Source of the DNA: Eubacteriales bacterium
GTDB lineage: Bacteria; Bacillota; Clostridia; Christensenellales; SZUA-584
Assembly (NCBI GenBank): GCA_028711205.1
Contig: JAQTSP010000082.1
Span: 1 to 8,075 of the forward strand
DNA: 8,075 nucleotides
Direction: 5' to 3'
Positions 1 to 4,641 of the stretch are shown in pieces. Each line of letters begins with the position of its first letter. Positions within the stretch are counted from its first letter, which is position 1. Under the pieces are notes generated by a model, which saw nothing but the letters and a program-made list of their open reading frames with translations, searched no databases and was not told where the DNA came from. The position numbers and the translations under genes were made by a program.

Positions 1-1046
1 AGGAGCTGCGGCCGGTGCATCTGTGGGCGTTTGCGGAGCACATGCAGACGCTCCGGGCAAAGGACGGAACGCCGCTGAAGATTTGCACCATCAAGAAGAC
101 GCTGAGCAACATCAAGCTCGCGATGGACTACGCGGTAAAAAAGGAGATCATCGAGATGAATCCGGCGGAACCCGTCAAGCTCAAGACGAAGCGGAAAGAG
201 AAATTCACCCACTCCTTCTACACTATCGAACAGCTCATACAGCTGTGGCGTGCCGCCAAGGGGATGATGTTTGAACCGGCTATCGTGCTGGCATCCATCT
301 ACGGGCTCCGGCGCGGCGAGGTGTCGGGGCTCAAGTGGAGCCGGGTGGACTTTGAACGCCGGAGTATCCGCATCGAGGAAGCGATGGTGTACGCCGGTTC
401 CAAGCCGGTGACCAAGGACACCAAGACGGAGTCCAGCATGCGCACCATGCCGATGATCAGCCCGGTCAAAACTTATCTGCTCAAGGTGCTGGAAGAGCAA
501 CGGCAAAAAGCAGATGAGATGGGACGGGGCTGGATGGACAGCGGCTATGTTGTGGTGGACGACGTAGGCGAACCGATCAGGCCGATCCGCCTGTCGAACA
601 ACTTCACTCGGATATTGGCGGAGAGCGGCCTGCCGCACATCCGTTTCCACGACCTGCGTCACAGCGTGGCGACCTACATGCTGAGCATGGGTGTCCCCAT
701 TGCGGAAATATCGGCGTGGCTCGGTCATAAGAGCGTATCCACCACCGCGGACATCTATGCCCATGTGACGGACGATATGCGCAAGGACGCGGCAAGATGG
801 ATGGACGCGGAGTACGACCCGGAGGGCAACGGCTGCGCGCCTAAGATGACGCTGGAGGCGGCAATCAAAAAGCTGTTTGAAAATGTGCTGGGCAATGAGA
901 ACGAAGCGGTTATCACGGCCGATGAGGCGCTGAAAACTGGTTTGAACTCAGATGAACAGCAAAAACGGCAGAATGAACAAGGGCGAAATCACGAGGAAAC
1001 CGAAGAAAAGCCGAGATTGCGCGTGATTCGCGGGAAATCAGCGTAG
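1..1046 (+). CDS. Tyrosine-recombinase integrase, 5'-truncated by window edge
   Basis: This is a site-specific DNA recombinase of the phage/ICE integrase type, which joins element and chromosome attachment sites through a covalent 3'-phosphotyrosine intermediate. The reading frame is open to the left edge, so the N-terminal arm-binding domain and true start are missing. Numbering from the GTG codon at 15, the part seen begins within the core-binding (SAM-like) domain (about 1-60), followed by the catalytic domain (about 65-255). All active-site residues are present: Arg99 in GLRRGE, Lys137 in the beta-hairpin TKTESS, His212 and Arg215 in HDLRH, His238 in WLGHKS and the nucleophile Tyr248 in IYAHV. 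A charged tail of about 95 residues, unusually long, follows the tyrosine. The gene reads toward a tRNA-Gly 174 bp away, the classical position of an integrase at the end of its element. The family is certain; whether the element is a prophage or an ICE cannot be told here. Confidence 0.93.
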   Translation, partial: ELRPVHLWAFAEHMQTLRAKDGTPLKICTIKKTLSNIKLAMDYAVKKEIIEMNPAEPVKLKTKRKEKFTHSFYTIEQLIQLWRAAKGMMFEPAIVLASIYGLRRGEVSGLKWSRVDFERRSIRIEEAMVYAGSKPVTKDTKTESSMRTMPMISPVKTYLLKVLEEQRQKADEMGRGWMDSGYVVVDDVGEPIRPIRLSNNFTRILAESGLPHIRFHDLRHSVATYMLSMGVPIAEISAWLGHKSVSTTADIYAHVTDDMRKDAARWMDAEYDPEGNGCAPKMTLEAAIKKLFENVLGNENEAVITADEALKTGLNSDEQQKRQNEQGRNHEETEEKPRLRVIRGKSA

Positions 1047-1140
1047 GGTTTACCATCACTTTTACCATCAGTATCTATTATATGGCAGCAAAAAGGAACT
1101 AACTGTAATGGAGCGTAACTAGACAATGCGGAAAGCAACG

Positions 1141-1176
1141 CAAAATAAAATCCCCTGAAACGCACATTTCAAGGGA
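1141..1176 (-). terminator. Factor-independent terminator downstream of tRNA-Gly
   Basis: Read on the minus strand, TCCCTTGAAA (1176-1167) pairs with TTTCAGGGGA (1160-1151) around a 6-nt loop, with one mismatch. TTTTATTTTG follows directly. This is a good intrinsic terminator for transcripts coming through the tRNA gene. It lies on the presumed element side of the attachment site, so the inserted element may now supply the tRNA's terminator. Confidence 0.7.
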
Positions 1177-1192
1177 CTAAAATGATTTTCGC

Positions 1193-1207
1193 AGCCTTTA
1201 AAAGGCT
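1193..1207. repeat. Perfect inverted repeat near the attachment site
   Basis: AGCCTTT and AAAGGCT (7 bp each) flank a single A, 12 bp from the 3' end of the tRNA. There is no T-run on either side, so it is not a typical terminator. It may be a protein-binding site of the recombination region or a small hairpin in tRNA read-through RNA. Its function is unknown. Confidence 0.5.
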
Positions 1208-1219
1208 ACCATCAGTGTT

Positions 1220-1265
1220 TGGAGCGGGTGAAGGGAATCGAACCCTCGTATCTAGCTTGGGAAGC
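1220..1265 (-). other. Likely attachment site (att) in the 3' part of tRNA-Gly
   Basis: Integrases encoded next to a tRNA usually recombine within its 3' half (anticodon stem to CCA), leaving an intact tRNA at one element end and a short direct repeat at the other. Here the tRNA 3' end faces the integrase gene and the tRNA is complete. The exact core cannot be fixed because the other element end is outside the window; the right boundary given is approximate. Confidence 0.5.
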
Positions 1266-1293
1266 TAGAACTCTGCCATTGAGTTACACCCGC
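1220..1293 (-). tRNA. tRNA-Gly (anticodon CCC)
   Basis: On the minus strand this folds into a complete cloverleaf. The acceptor stem is GCGGGTG/CACCCGC (7 bp) and the D-stem is ACTC/GAGT. The anticodon stem CTAGC/GCTAG encloses the loop TTCCCAA, giving anticodon CCC for the glycine codon GGG. A 4-nt variable region precedes the T-arm GAGGG-TTCGATT-CCCTT, which has one G-U pair. The discriminator is U and CCA is encoded. The length is 74 nt with CCA. It sits 34 bp downstream of crcB on the same strand but has its own candidate promoter, and it is the probable insertion target of the element to its left. Confidence 0.95.
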
Positions 1294-1310
1294 ATTTTTT
1301 TAGCTTTCAT

Positions 1311-1319
1311 ATTATAACA
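1311..1319 (-). promoter_or_regulatory. Candidate extended -10 promoter for tRNA-Gly
   Basis: On the minus strand TGT-TATAAT (1319-1311) is a perfect -10 hexamer with the TGn extension, 18 bp before the first tRNA base. The -35 region falls in the last codons of crcB and is poor (TATGCA at 17-bp spacing), which an extended -10 can offset. Initiation near 1304 would give a short leader removed by RNase P. Confidence 0.6.
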
Positions 1320-1327
1320 CATGTATA

Positions 1328-1708
1328 TTATCTTGCATATACCAAATCCGCTATCCACATGCCGACGACAACGCCCAGAATGCTGAGCCCGACGTTGAGG
1401 ACCACGTTACCCGACGCGCCGAGGTAGCGGCCCGCCTGAAACATCTCAACTGTTTCCATGCTGAGCGCTGAAAGCGTCGAAAGCCCGCCCAGCATGCCCG
1501 TCGTCAAAAACAGCTTATGGTGTTCTGCCAGCTGCCATTTCACAAGCGACGAACGCAGTATAAAACCGATCAGTACGCCCGCGAAAACATTGGCCAGCAG
1601 CGTACCCAGCGGAAACGCCGTACCAAAAAGCAAAGCGCAGGCCTTTGTCAGACCGTACCTTGCGCATGCGCCAATAAACGCGCCGCATCCAACGAATAAA
1701 AATGCCAT
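1328..1708 (-). CDS. crcB: CrcB/Fluc-family fluoride channel
   Basis: CrcB/Fluc proteins form dual-topology dimers in the cytoplasmic membrane that export fluoride. The chosen start (ATG at 1708, 126 aa, the usual family length) has GAGGG 10 bp upstream and gives the typical beginning MAFLFVGCGAFIGACARY. A TTG at 1759 would add 17 non-conserved residues and lacks a properly spaced ribosome binding site. Four membrane helices are visible. Family motifs are present: GAxxRY near residues 12-18, PLGTLLANVFAG with the conserved Asn, and TGxxGG near 72-77. The usual GG(F/L)TTFSTFS is here GGLSTLSALS, so both phenylalanines known to contact fluoride are leucines. Some Flucs act as heterodimers of two genes; no partner is visible. 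Family assignment is firm; fluoride activity of a homodimer is uncertain. Confidence 0.88.
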   Translation of the reverse strand: MAFLFVGCGAFIGACARYGLTKACALLFGTAFPLGTLLANVFAGVLIGFILRSSLVKWQLAEHHKLFLTTGMLGGLSTLSALSMETVEMFQAGRYLGASGNVVLNVGLSILGVVVGMWIADLVYAR

Positions 1709-1775
1709 ATCGACTATGCCCTCAACTTTTGGAATAAACGCGCCGTTAACGCCGCTCAAACCTTTTGCTTATGAC

Positions 1776-1805
1776 AATATAGCGCAGCTTAGGCGGGGTT
1801 GTCAA
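1776..1805 (-). promoter_or_regulatory. Sigma-A-type promoter of crcB
   Basis: On the minus strand a perfect -35 TTGACA (1805-1800) is separated by 18 bp from a -10 TATATT (1781-1776). Transcription would start near 1769, giving a leader of about 60 nt before the crcB ATG. I looked in this leader for the conserved fluoride-riboswitch elements (GGNGATG-type opening, CTGATG pairing strand) and do not see them. Confidence 0.75.
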
Positions 1806-1831
1806 TGCCTTTTTGGCTGATTTGCAGCTTT

Positions 1832-1853
1832 GCCGGCATTTTGGCGTGCCGGC
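1832..1853. repeat. 7-bp hairpin between divergent promoters
   Basis: GCCGGCA (1832-1838) and TGCCGGC (1847-1853) are perfectly complementary around an 8-nt loop. No T-run follows on either strand, so it is not an intrinsic terminator. It lies upstream of the crcB -35 element and of the promoter candidate for the plus-strand gene, so it could be an operator. Only the structure is supported. Confidence 0.45.
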
Positions 1854-1861
1854 CGTCACGC

Positions 1862-1889
1862 ACATCACGAAGGGGCGGCGCATACATTA
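1862..1889 (+). promoter_or_regulatory. Candidate sigma-K/sigma-E-like sporulation promoter
   Basis: AC (1862-1863), then 17 bp, then CATACATTA (1881-1889) fits the Bacillus sigma-K consensus AC-N16/17-CATA-N3-TA. The -10 part also fits the sigma-E form CATACANT. Predicted initiation near 1896 leaves about 45 nt before the ATG at 1942. No convincing sigma-A promoter is seen for this gene. The consensus is short, so this is suggestive only. Confidence 0.35.
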
Positions 1890-1941
1890 TTATGGTCTGA
1901 TGATGGCCTTGCTAATAATAACGAAAAAGGGAGTGGGCTTG

Positions 1942-2847
1942 ATGGAAGAAAAGAATATGGTGCTGCTTGAAGGTTATGAGTTTAAGCTGACGGATTTTGT
2001 TTGCGCGGCCGGCAGGACGACCGTGGCCGTATGTGTGTCGGGCAACGGGCAAGCGGGGTCTGATCTTATCAGCTCGGTTTTGGAGATATGCCCTGGCGAC
2101 GAGAAAATCAATATCGTATCGTGCGAGAAAAGAAGTGACGGTGGCGCCTGGGTGCCGGCGGCCGCCCAGAAAACGCTGTACGAGCTGACGGGCGATATCG
2201 GCATCACGGGCGTATTGATCGAAGAAGGGGTCGGCAAAGAAACGGGCGATCCCGCTGTCGAGTTTCGGATCTCGTTTGACGGCGAGATCAAACAGGGGCG
2301 ATCAAGAGTCGCGTACATATCGTCAGACGCCATTTGCCAGTCAATTGAAAAGCTGCGGCTGGGCGCATCGGATAGTTTCGAGAAAACAAAGCTATGGCGC
2401 ACGCCGATAGAAAAAGCGTTTTGCCTGTACATCGTTGTTCCGGACGGGTATAAGCCAATGAGCGCGTGCAAAGCCAATATATCCATCACGAAACGCGGGC
2501 TTTTTCTGGCGCGTGAGGACAGGGACTTTGATCTTGACGGCACAGACAAAGGCGCTGTGACGGCAAAAACAGACATACTGGGCAATGTCAAAATCATCGC
2601 TTCCGTGCCGCTGAGCTGCCACCAGGCGTGCGGAGACGGCGCGTACGCGACCGCCTGCGACTGCTTTGCGCTAAGCGAGACGATCGGATACACAGGCGAG
2701 CAGGAGAAATTCAACATGAGGGACATATCGATATGCCCGAAGAAAAAAAGTGTTGACTTAACGCTTTTGAACGCGCACTGCGGAAAATCCGTATACCGCC
2801 TTGACGGCAAATATGTGATTGACTGCAAAAGATGTGTGATGACTTAA
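1942..2847 (+). CDS. Cysteine-rich protein of unknown function
   Basis: A 301-residue protein I cannot assign to a named family. The ATG at 1942 is preferred because GGGAG lies 8 bp upstream; a longer in-frame opening from 1813 runs through the promoter region and has no ribosome binding site. There is no signal peptide or membrane segment, so it is probably cytoplasmic, or surface-located by a non-Sec route such as spore assembly. It has 15 cysteines (about 5%), several in the last 80 residues (226, 230, 239, 241, 265, 280, 295, 298), ending in CKRC. Residues about 12-128 look beta-rich, and the stretch DLISSVLEIC...GITGVLIEEGV...FRISFDGEI resembles, from memory, an uncharacterised beta-sandwich repeat of Firmicutes surface or exosporium-like proteins. 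A second beta-rich part spans about 158-295. A spore or envelope structural role is speculation. Confidence 0.75.
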   Translation: MEEKNMVLLEGYEFKLTDFVCAAGRTTVAVCVSGNGQAGSDLISSVLEICPGDEKINIVSCEKRSDGGAWVPAAAQKTLYELTGDIGITGVLIEEGVGKETGDPAVEFRISFDGEIKQGRSRVAYISSDAICQSIEKLRLGASDSFEKTKLWRTPIEKAFCLYIVVPDGYKPMSACKANISITKRGLFLAREDRDFDLDGTDKGAVTAKTDILGNVKIIASVPLSCHQACGDGAYATACDCFALSETIGYTGEQEKFNMRDISICPKKKSVDLTLLNAHCGKSVYRLDGKYVIDCKRCVMT

Positions 2848-2943
2848 CGAAAGTTATCAAAACCTTTACGCGGAATTAACACGGTTAAAACATAAAATGG
2901 ATATCATGATTACAACGTTTTTATATTTGTCACGGAGAAGAAC

Positions 2944-3297
2944 ATGCGCGTCAGGAAGTTAAAAGAAAAGGATATCCACGCTGCCGCGGCGCTTATGAGC
3001 CGCACCGGCCTGCAAACAGGCGGCGATGTGCTTGCCCGCAGATTACAGCATTTTCGATACAGGAGAAACCATGCGGTCGTTGTTTTGGAACAGCGGGGCC
3101 GGCTCGTATCTTTGATGCACATCGGCATCGAACCGTCGCTGACGAAAGACAGGGCCGCCTGCGTTTGTTCGTTGTTTACAGATAAAGAAAACAATGATGC
3201 GGCGGCAATCGAAAAATACCTATTGTCTTTTGGGAAGGACTGGGCAAGACAGCACGGATGTGATATGGCAAATGGCACTGATATCAATGAACTGTAA
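2944..3297 (+). CDS. Short degenerate GNAT-like acetyltransferase
   Basis: 117 residues, with GGAG 6 bp before the ATG. The opening MRVRKLKEKDIHAAAALMSR is the usual first strand and helix of GNAT N-acetyltransferases. It is followed by a beta hairpin (HAVVVLEQRGRLVSLMHIGIEPS, about 43-65) and a strand plus helix (about 73-103). The acetyl-CoA pyrophosphate loop, normally (R/Q)xxGxG/A, is replaced by KENNDAAA (81-88). The chain stops at 117, before the last strands and the FY..GF region of a normal 140-170 residue GNAT. It is therefore probably non-catalytic, a decaying gene or a repurposed fold. Its stop at 3297 is shortly before a strong terminator, and no continuation is visible in another frame. 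It follows the cysteine-rich gene by 96 bp and may be co-transcribed. Confidence 0.65.
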   Translation: MRVRKLKEKDIHAAAALMSRTGLQTGGDVLARRLQHFRYRRNHAVVVLEQRGRLVSLMHIGIEPSLTKDRAACVCSLFTDKENNDAAAIEKYLLSFGKDWARQHGCDMANGTDINEL

Positions 3298-3321
3298 AGC
3301 AAAGATTTTAACGGCAAACAA

Positions 3322-3346
3322 AAAAGGCCCAAATTTCAGGCCTTTT
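3322..3346. terminator. Bidirectional intrinsic terminator
   Basis: AAAAGGCC (3322-3329) and GGCCTTTT (3339-3346) form a perfect 8-bp stem with a 9-nt loop. On the plus strand it ends the GNAT-like gene (CCTTTTCATTT). On the minus strand it is followed by a longer T-run (GGCCTTTTTTG) and can stop transcripts from the ferredoxin gene. It separates the two convergent units. Confidence 0.85.
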
Positions 3347-3357
3347 CATTTCCGGGT

Positions 3358-3384
3358 CCCCAGTGACGCAAAGCGCCGTTGGGG
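3358..3384. repeat. Hairpin in the ferredoxin 3' region
   Basis: CCCCA (3358-3362) pairs with TGGGG (3380-3384), and ACGC/GCG pairing is possible inside. It lies between the ferredoxin stop and the strong terminator at 3322-3346. It may stabilise the ferredoxin mRNA 3' end; no T-run follows. Confidence 0.35.
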
Positions 3385-3404
3385 TGGTTTGGTTTTACGG
3401 GGTT

Positions 3405-3428
3405 CCAAAAATGCCAGAGGCTTTTTGG
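3405..3428 (-). terminator. Terminator-like hairpin just after the ferredoxin gene
   Basis: On the minus strand CCAAAAAGCC (3428-3419) pairs with GGCATTTTTGG (3415-3405) around a TCT loop with one bulged base, 12 bp after the ferredoxin stop codon. The short G/C stem flanked by A- and T-runs resembles a weak intrinsic terminator. With the stronger hairpin at 3322-3346 it could form a tandem terminator. Confidence 0.45.
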
Positions 3429-3440
3429 GGTGTGATTTGA

Positions 3441-3611
3441 TTAGCCTTGCTCAATCGCTTCGTTCGGACATACGTCGGCGCATGAGCCGCAATCTATGCA
3501 AGCATCCGCATCAATAACGTATTTGTCGTCGCCCTCAGAAATCGCTTCGACCGGGCATTCGCCTTCGCAAGCGCCGCATGAAACACAAGCGTCTGTAATG
3601 ATATATGCCAT
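3441..3611 (-). CDS. 2[4Fe-4S] clostridial-type ferredoxin
   Basis: A 56-residue soluble electron carrier that transfers single low-potential electrons between oxidoreductases of anaerobic metabolism. It begins MAYIITDACVSCGACEGECP and carries two complete cluster motifs of the form CxxCxxCxxxCP: Cys9, 12, 15 and 19, and Cys38, 41, 44 and 48. The two halves show the internal duplication and acidic character of classical clostridial ferredoxins (about 55 aa). GGAGG stands 8 bp before the ATG. It lies 142 bp downstream of yaaT on the same strand with its own candidate promoter. No clear terminator separates it from yaaT, so read-through is possible. Two terminator-like hairpins follow it. The redox partner cannot be told from this window. 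Confidence 0.96.
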   Translation of the reverse strand: MAYIITDACVSCGACEGECPVEAISEGDDKYVIDADACIDCGSCADVCPNEAIEQG

Positions 3612-3657
3612 ACCTTTCACCTCCGTAGTTTATATACACGTCCATTTTAAACACATG

Positions 3658-3687
3658 ATCATAAAAAAGCAATACGAAGAGTGACAA
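3658..3687 (-). promoter_or_regulatory. Candidate promoter of the ferredoxin gene
   Basis: On the minus strand -35 TTGTCA (3687-3682) and -10 TATGAT (3663-3658) are 18 bp apart, predicting a start near 3651 and a 40-nt leader. An alternative is TTGCTT-17-TAAAAT a little downstream. The intergenic region is A/T-rich, so exact assignment is uncertain. Confidence 0.5.
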
Positions 3688-3695
3688 AAATCACA
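3680..3695. promoter_or_regulatory. CRP-like palindrome over the ferredoxin -35
   Basis: The minus-strand sequence TGTGATTTTTGTCACT matches the CRP consensus TGTGA-N6-TCACA at 9 of 10 defined positions. It overlaps the proposed -35 of the ferredoxin promoter, a position that would suit repression by a Crp/Fnr-family regulator. No such regulator is encoded in the window. Confidence 0.4.
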
Positions 3696-3753
3696 GGAAT
3701 ATATACTTTTTATTTTTTCCCTAATAAACAGGGCCGGTTTTTCAAGAAGAAAC

Positions 3754-4641
3754 CTAGTCCAGCAATGATTTGATCTCTTCGTCAAGGTCGGTATCGTTTT
3801 CCGTATCCTCCGTATTGTTTTGTACCGGCTTGCCTGTCGTTTTGATATCGATGAGACTAAAAGTTTTGACATCAACAGTTTCGTCCGGCAGCGTGATCCT
3901 GACGCGCACCATTTCGGTGATCGCGTTGTTTTCAAGGACGACGCCTTTGCCGTCGGGCGTGTTCACCGTGCTCCCCGGTTTTGGCATGCGGCGATAGGTC
4001 TCATTGTAATGCTGGTGCTCATAGTTAAGGCAGCACATCAGCCGTCCGCAAAGCCCGCTGATTTTTGTGGGCGACAGTGAAAGATTTTGTATTTTTGCCA
4101 TCTTGATGGATACCGGGTCAAAATCGCCGAGAAAGCAGGAACAGCAGCACGGCCGGCCGCAGGGGCCAAGGCCGCCAAGCATCTTGGCTTCGTCCCGGAC
4201 GCCGATCTGCCTCAGCTCAATTCTTGTTTTAAACACGCCTGCCAGGTCTTTGACCAGCTCTCTGAAATCGATTCTGCCGTCGGCTGTAAAATAGAATACG
4301 ATCTTCGAGTTGTCAAAAGTGTATTCGACATCGACGAGCTTCATGTCGAGCCCGTGCTTTTCAATTTTTTTACCGCAAATTTCAAGCGCTTCTTTTTCCT
4401 TGAGTTTGTTATCGTCCACCTTTTTATCGTCTTTTGAGGTGGCGCGGCGTATGACCTGCTTTAACGGCACGGCCAGTTCTTTCTCATTGACTTCCTTTTC
4501 AGCGATGACCACGTCGCCGTATTCGGTGCCTCTGACGGTCTCCACAATGGCATGGTCGCCTTCTTTGAACTGTATTTTGCCGGGAAGAAAGTAGTATACT
4601 TTTCCGACCCGTTTAAATCTCACGCCTATCACTTTTTCCAT
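3754..4641 (-). CDS. yaaT: YaaT/RicT, PSP1-domain Fe-S RNA-processing factor
   Basis: 295 residues matching YaaT (RicT). In Bacillus subtilis YaaT forms the Fe-S-containing Ric complex with YlbF and YmcA, which assists RNase Y in mRNA maturation and affects sporulation, competence and biofilm formation. The PSP1 region spans about 60-150. The diagnostic cysteine cluster LGPCGRPCCCSCFLGDF follows at 158-174 (Cys161, 165, 166, 167, 169), then SGLCGRLMCCLNYE at 195-208 (Cys198, 203, 204); these are candidate cluster ligands. A KOW-like beta region (PGSTVNTPDGKGVV, about 222-236) and an acidic tail end the protein. GGAGG is 10 bp before the ATG, and the gene overlaps the end of holB by 13 bp. The order holB-yaaT is the same as in Bacillus. 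Family assignment is very secure; function is transferred from Bacillus. Confidence 0.96.
   Translation of the reverse strand: MEKVIGVRFKRVGKVYYFLPGKIQFKEGDHAIVETVRGTEYGDVVIAEKEVNEKELAVPLKQVIRRATSKDDKKVDDNKLKEKEALEICGKKIEKHGLDMKLVDVEYTFDNSKIVFYFTADGRIDFRELVKDLAGVFKTRIELRQIGVRDEAKMLGGLGPCGRPCCCSCFLGDFDPVSIKMAKIQNLSLSPTKISGLCGRLMCCLNYEHQHYNETYRRMPKPGSTVNTPDGKGVVLENNAITEMVRVRITLPDETVDVKTFSLIDIKTTGKPVQNNTEDTENDTDLDEEIKSLLD

Larger units (their letters stand above)
1051..1214. repeat. Three direct copies of TACCATCA beside the integrase
   Basis: TACCATCA occurs at 1051-1058, 1063-1070 and 1207-1214, all on the plus strand. The second and third copies extend to the 10-mer TACCATCAGT. The first two lie 12 bp apart, just over one helical turn; the third sits 6 bp before the tRNA 3' end. 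Short repeated octamers between an integrase gene and its tRNA target are typical of arm-type integrase or excisionase binding sites. The repeats are seen directly; the binding role is inferred. Confidence 0.55.

Noticed and set aside
1709..1759. Longer crcB start at the TTG at 1759
   Set aside because: The extra residues are not family-like, the Shine-Dalgarno spacing is wrong, and the ATG at 1708 gives the normal CrcB length and N-terminus.
1709..1900. Fluoride riboswitch upstream of crcB, including a CTGATGATGGCC-like string at 1897-1909
   Set aside because: The string is on the wrong strand for crcB, and the other conserved riboswitch elements and pairing are not found on either strand.
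1974..2828. A 284-codon open frame on the minus strand opposite the cysteine-rich gene
   Set aside because: Its translation is serine/proline-rich without recognisable domains, while the plus-strand frame has a proper ribosome binding site and protein-like composition. It is an antisense shadow.
2910..3332. A 140-codon minus-strand open frame over the GNAT-like gene
   Set aside because: It has no domain similarity and runs through the bidirectional terminator; the plus-strand gene has the ribosome binding site.
3700..3753. Possible terminator between yaaT and the ferredoxin (CCCT/AGGG and GGTTT/AAACC pairs)
   Set aside because: The stems are only 4-5 bp and on the yaaT strand they are followed by A-runs rather than T-runs.
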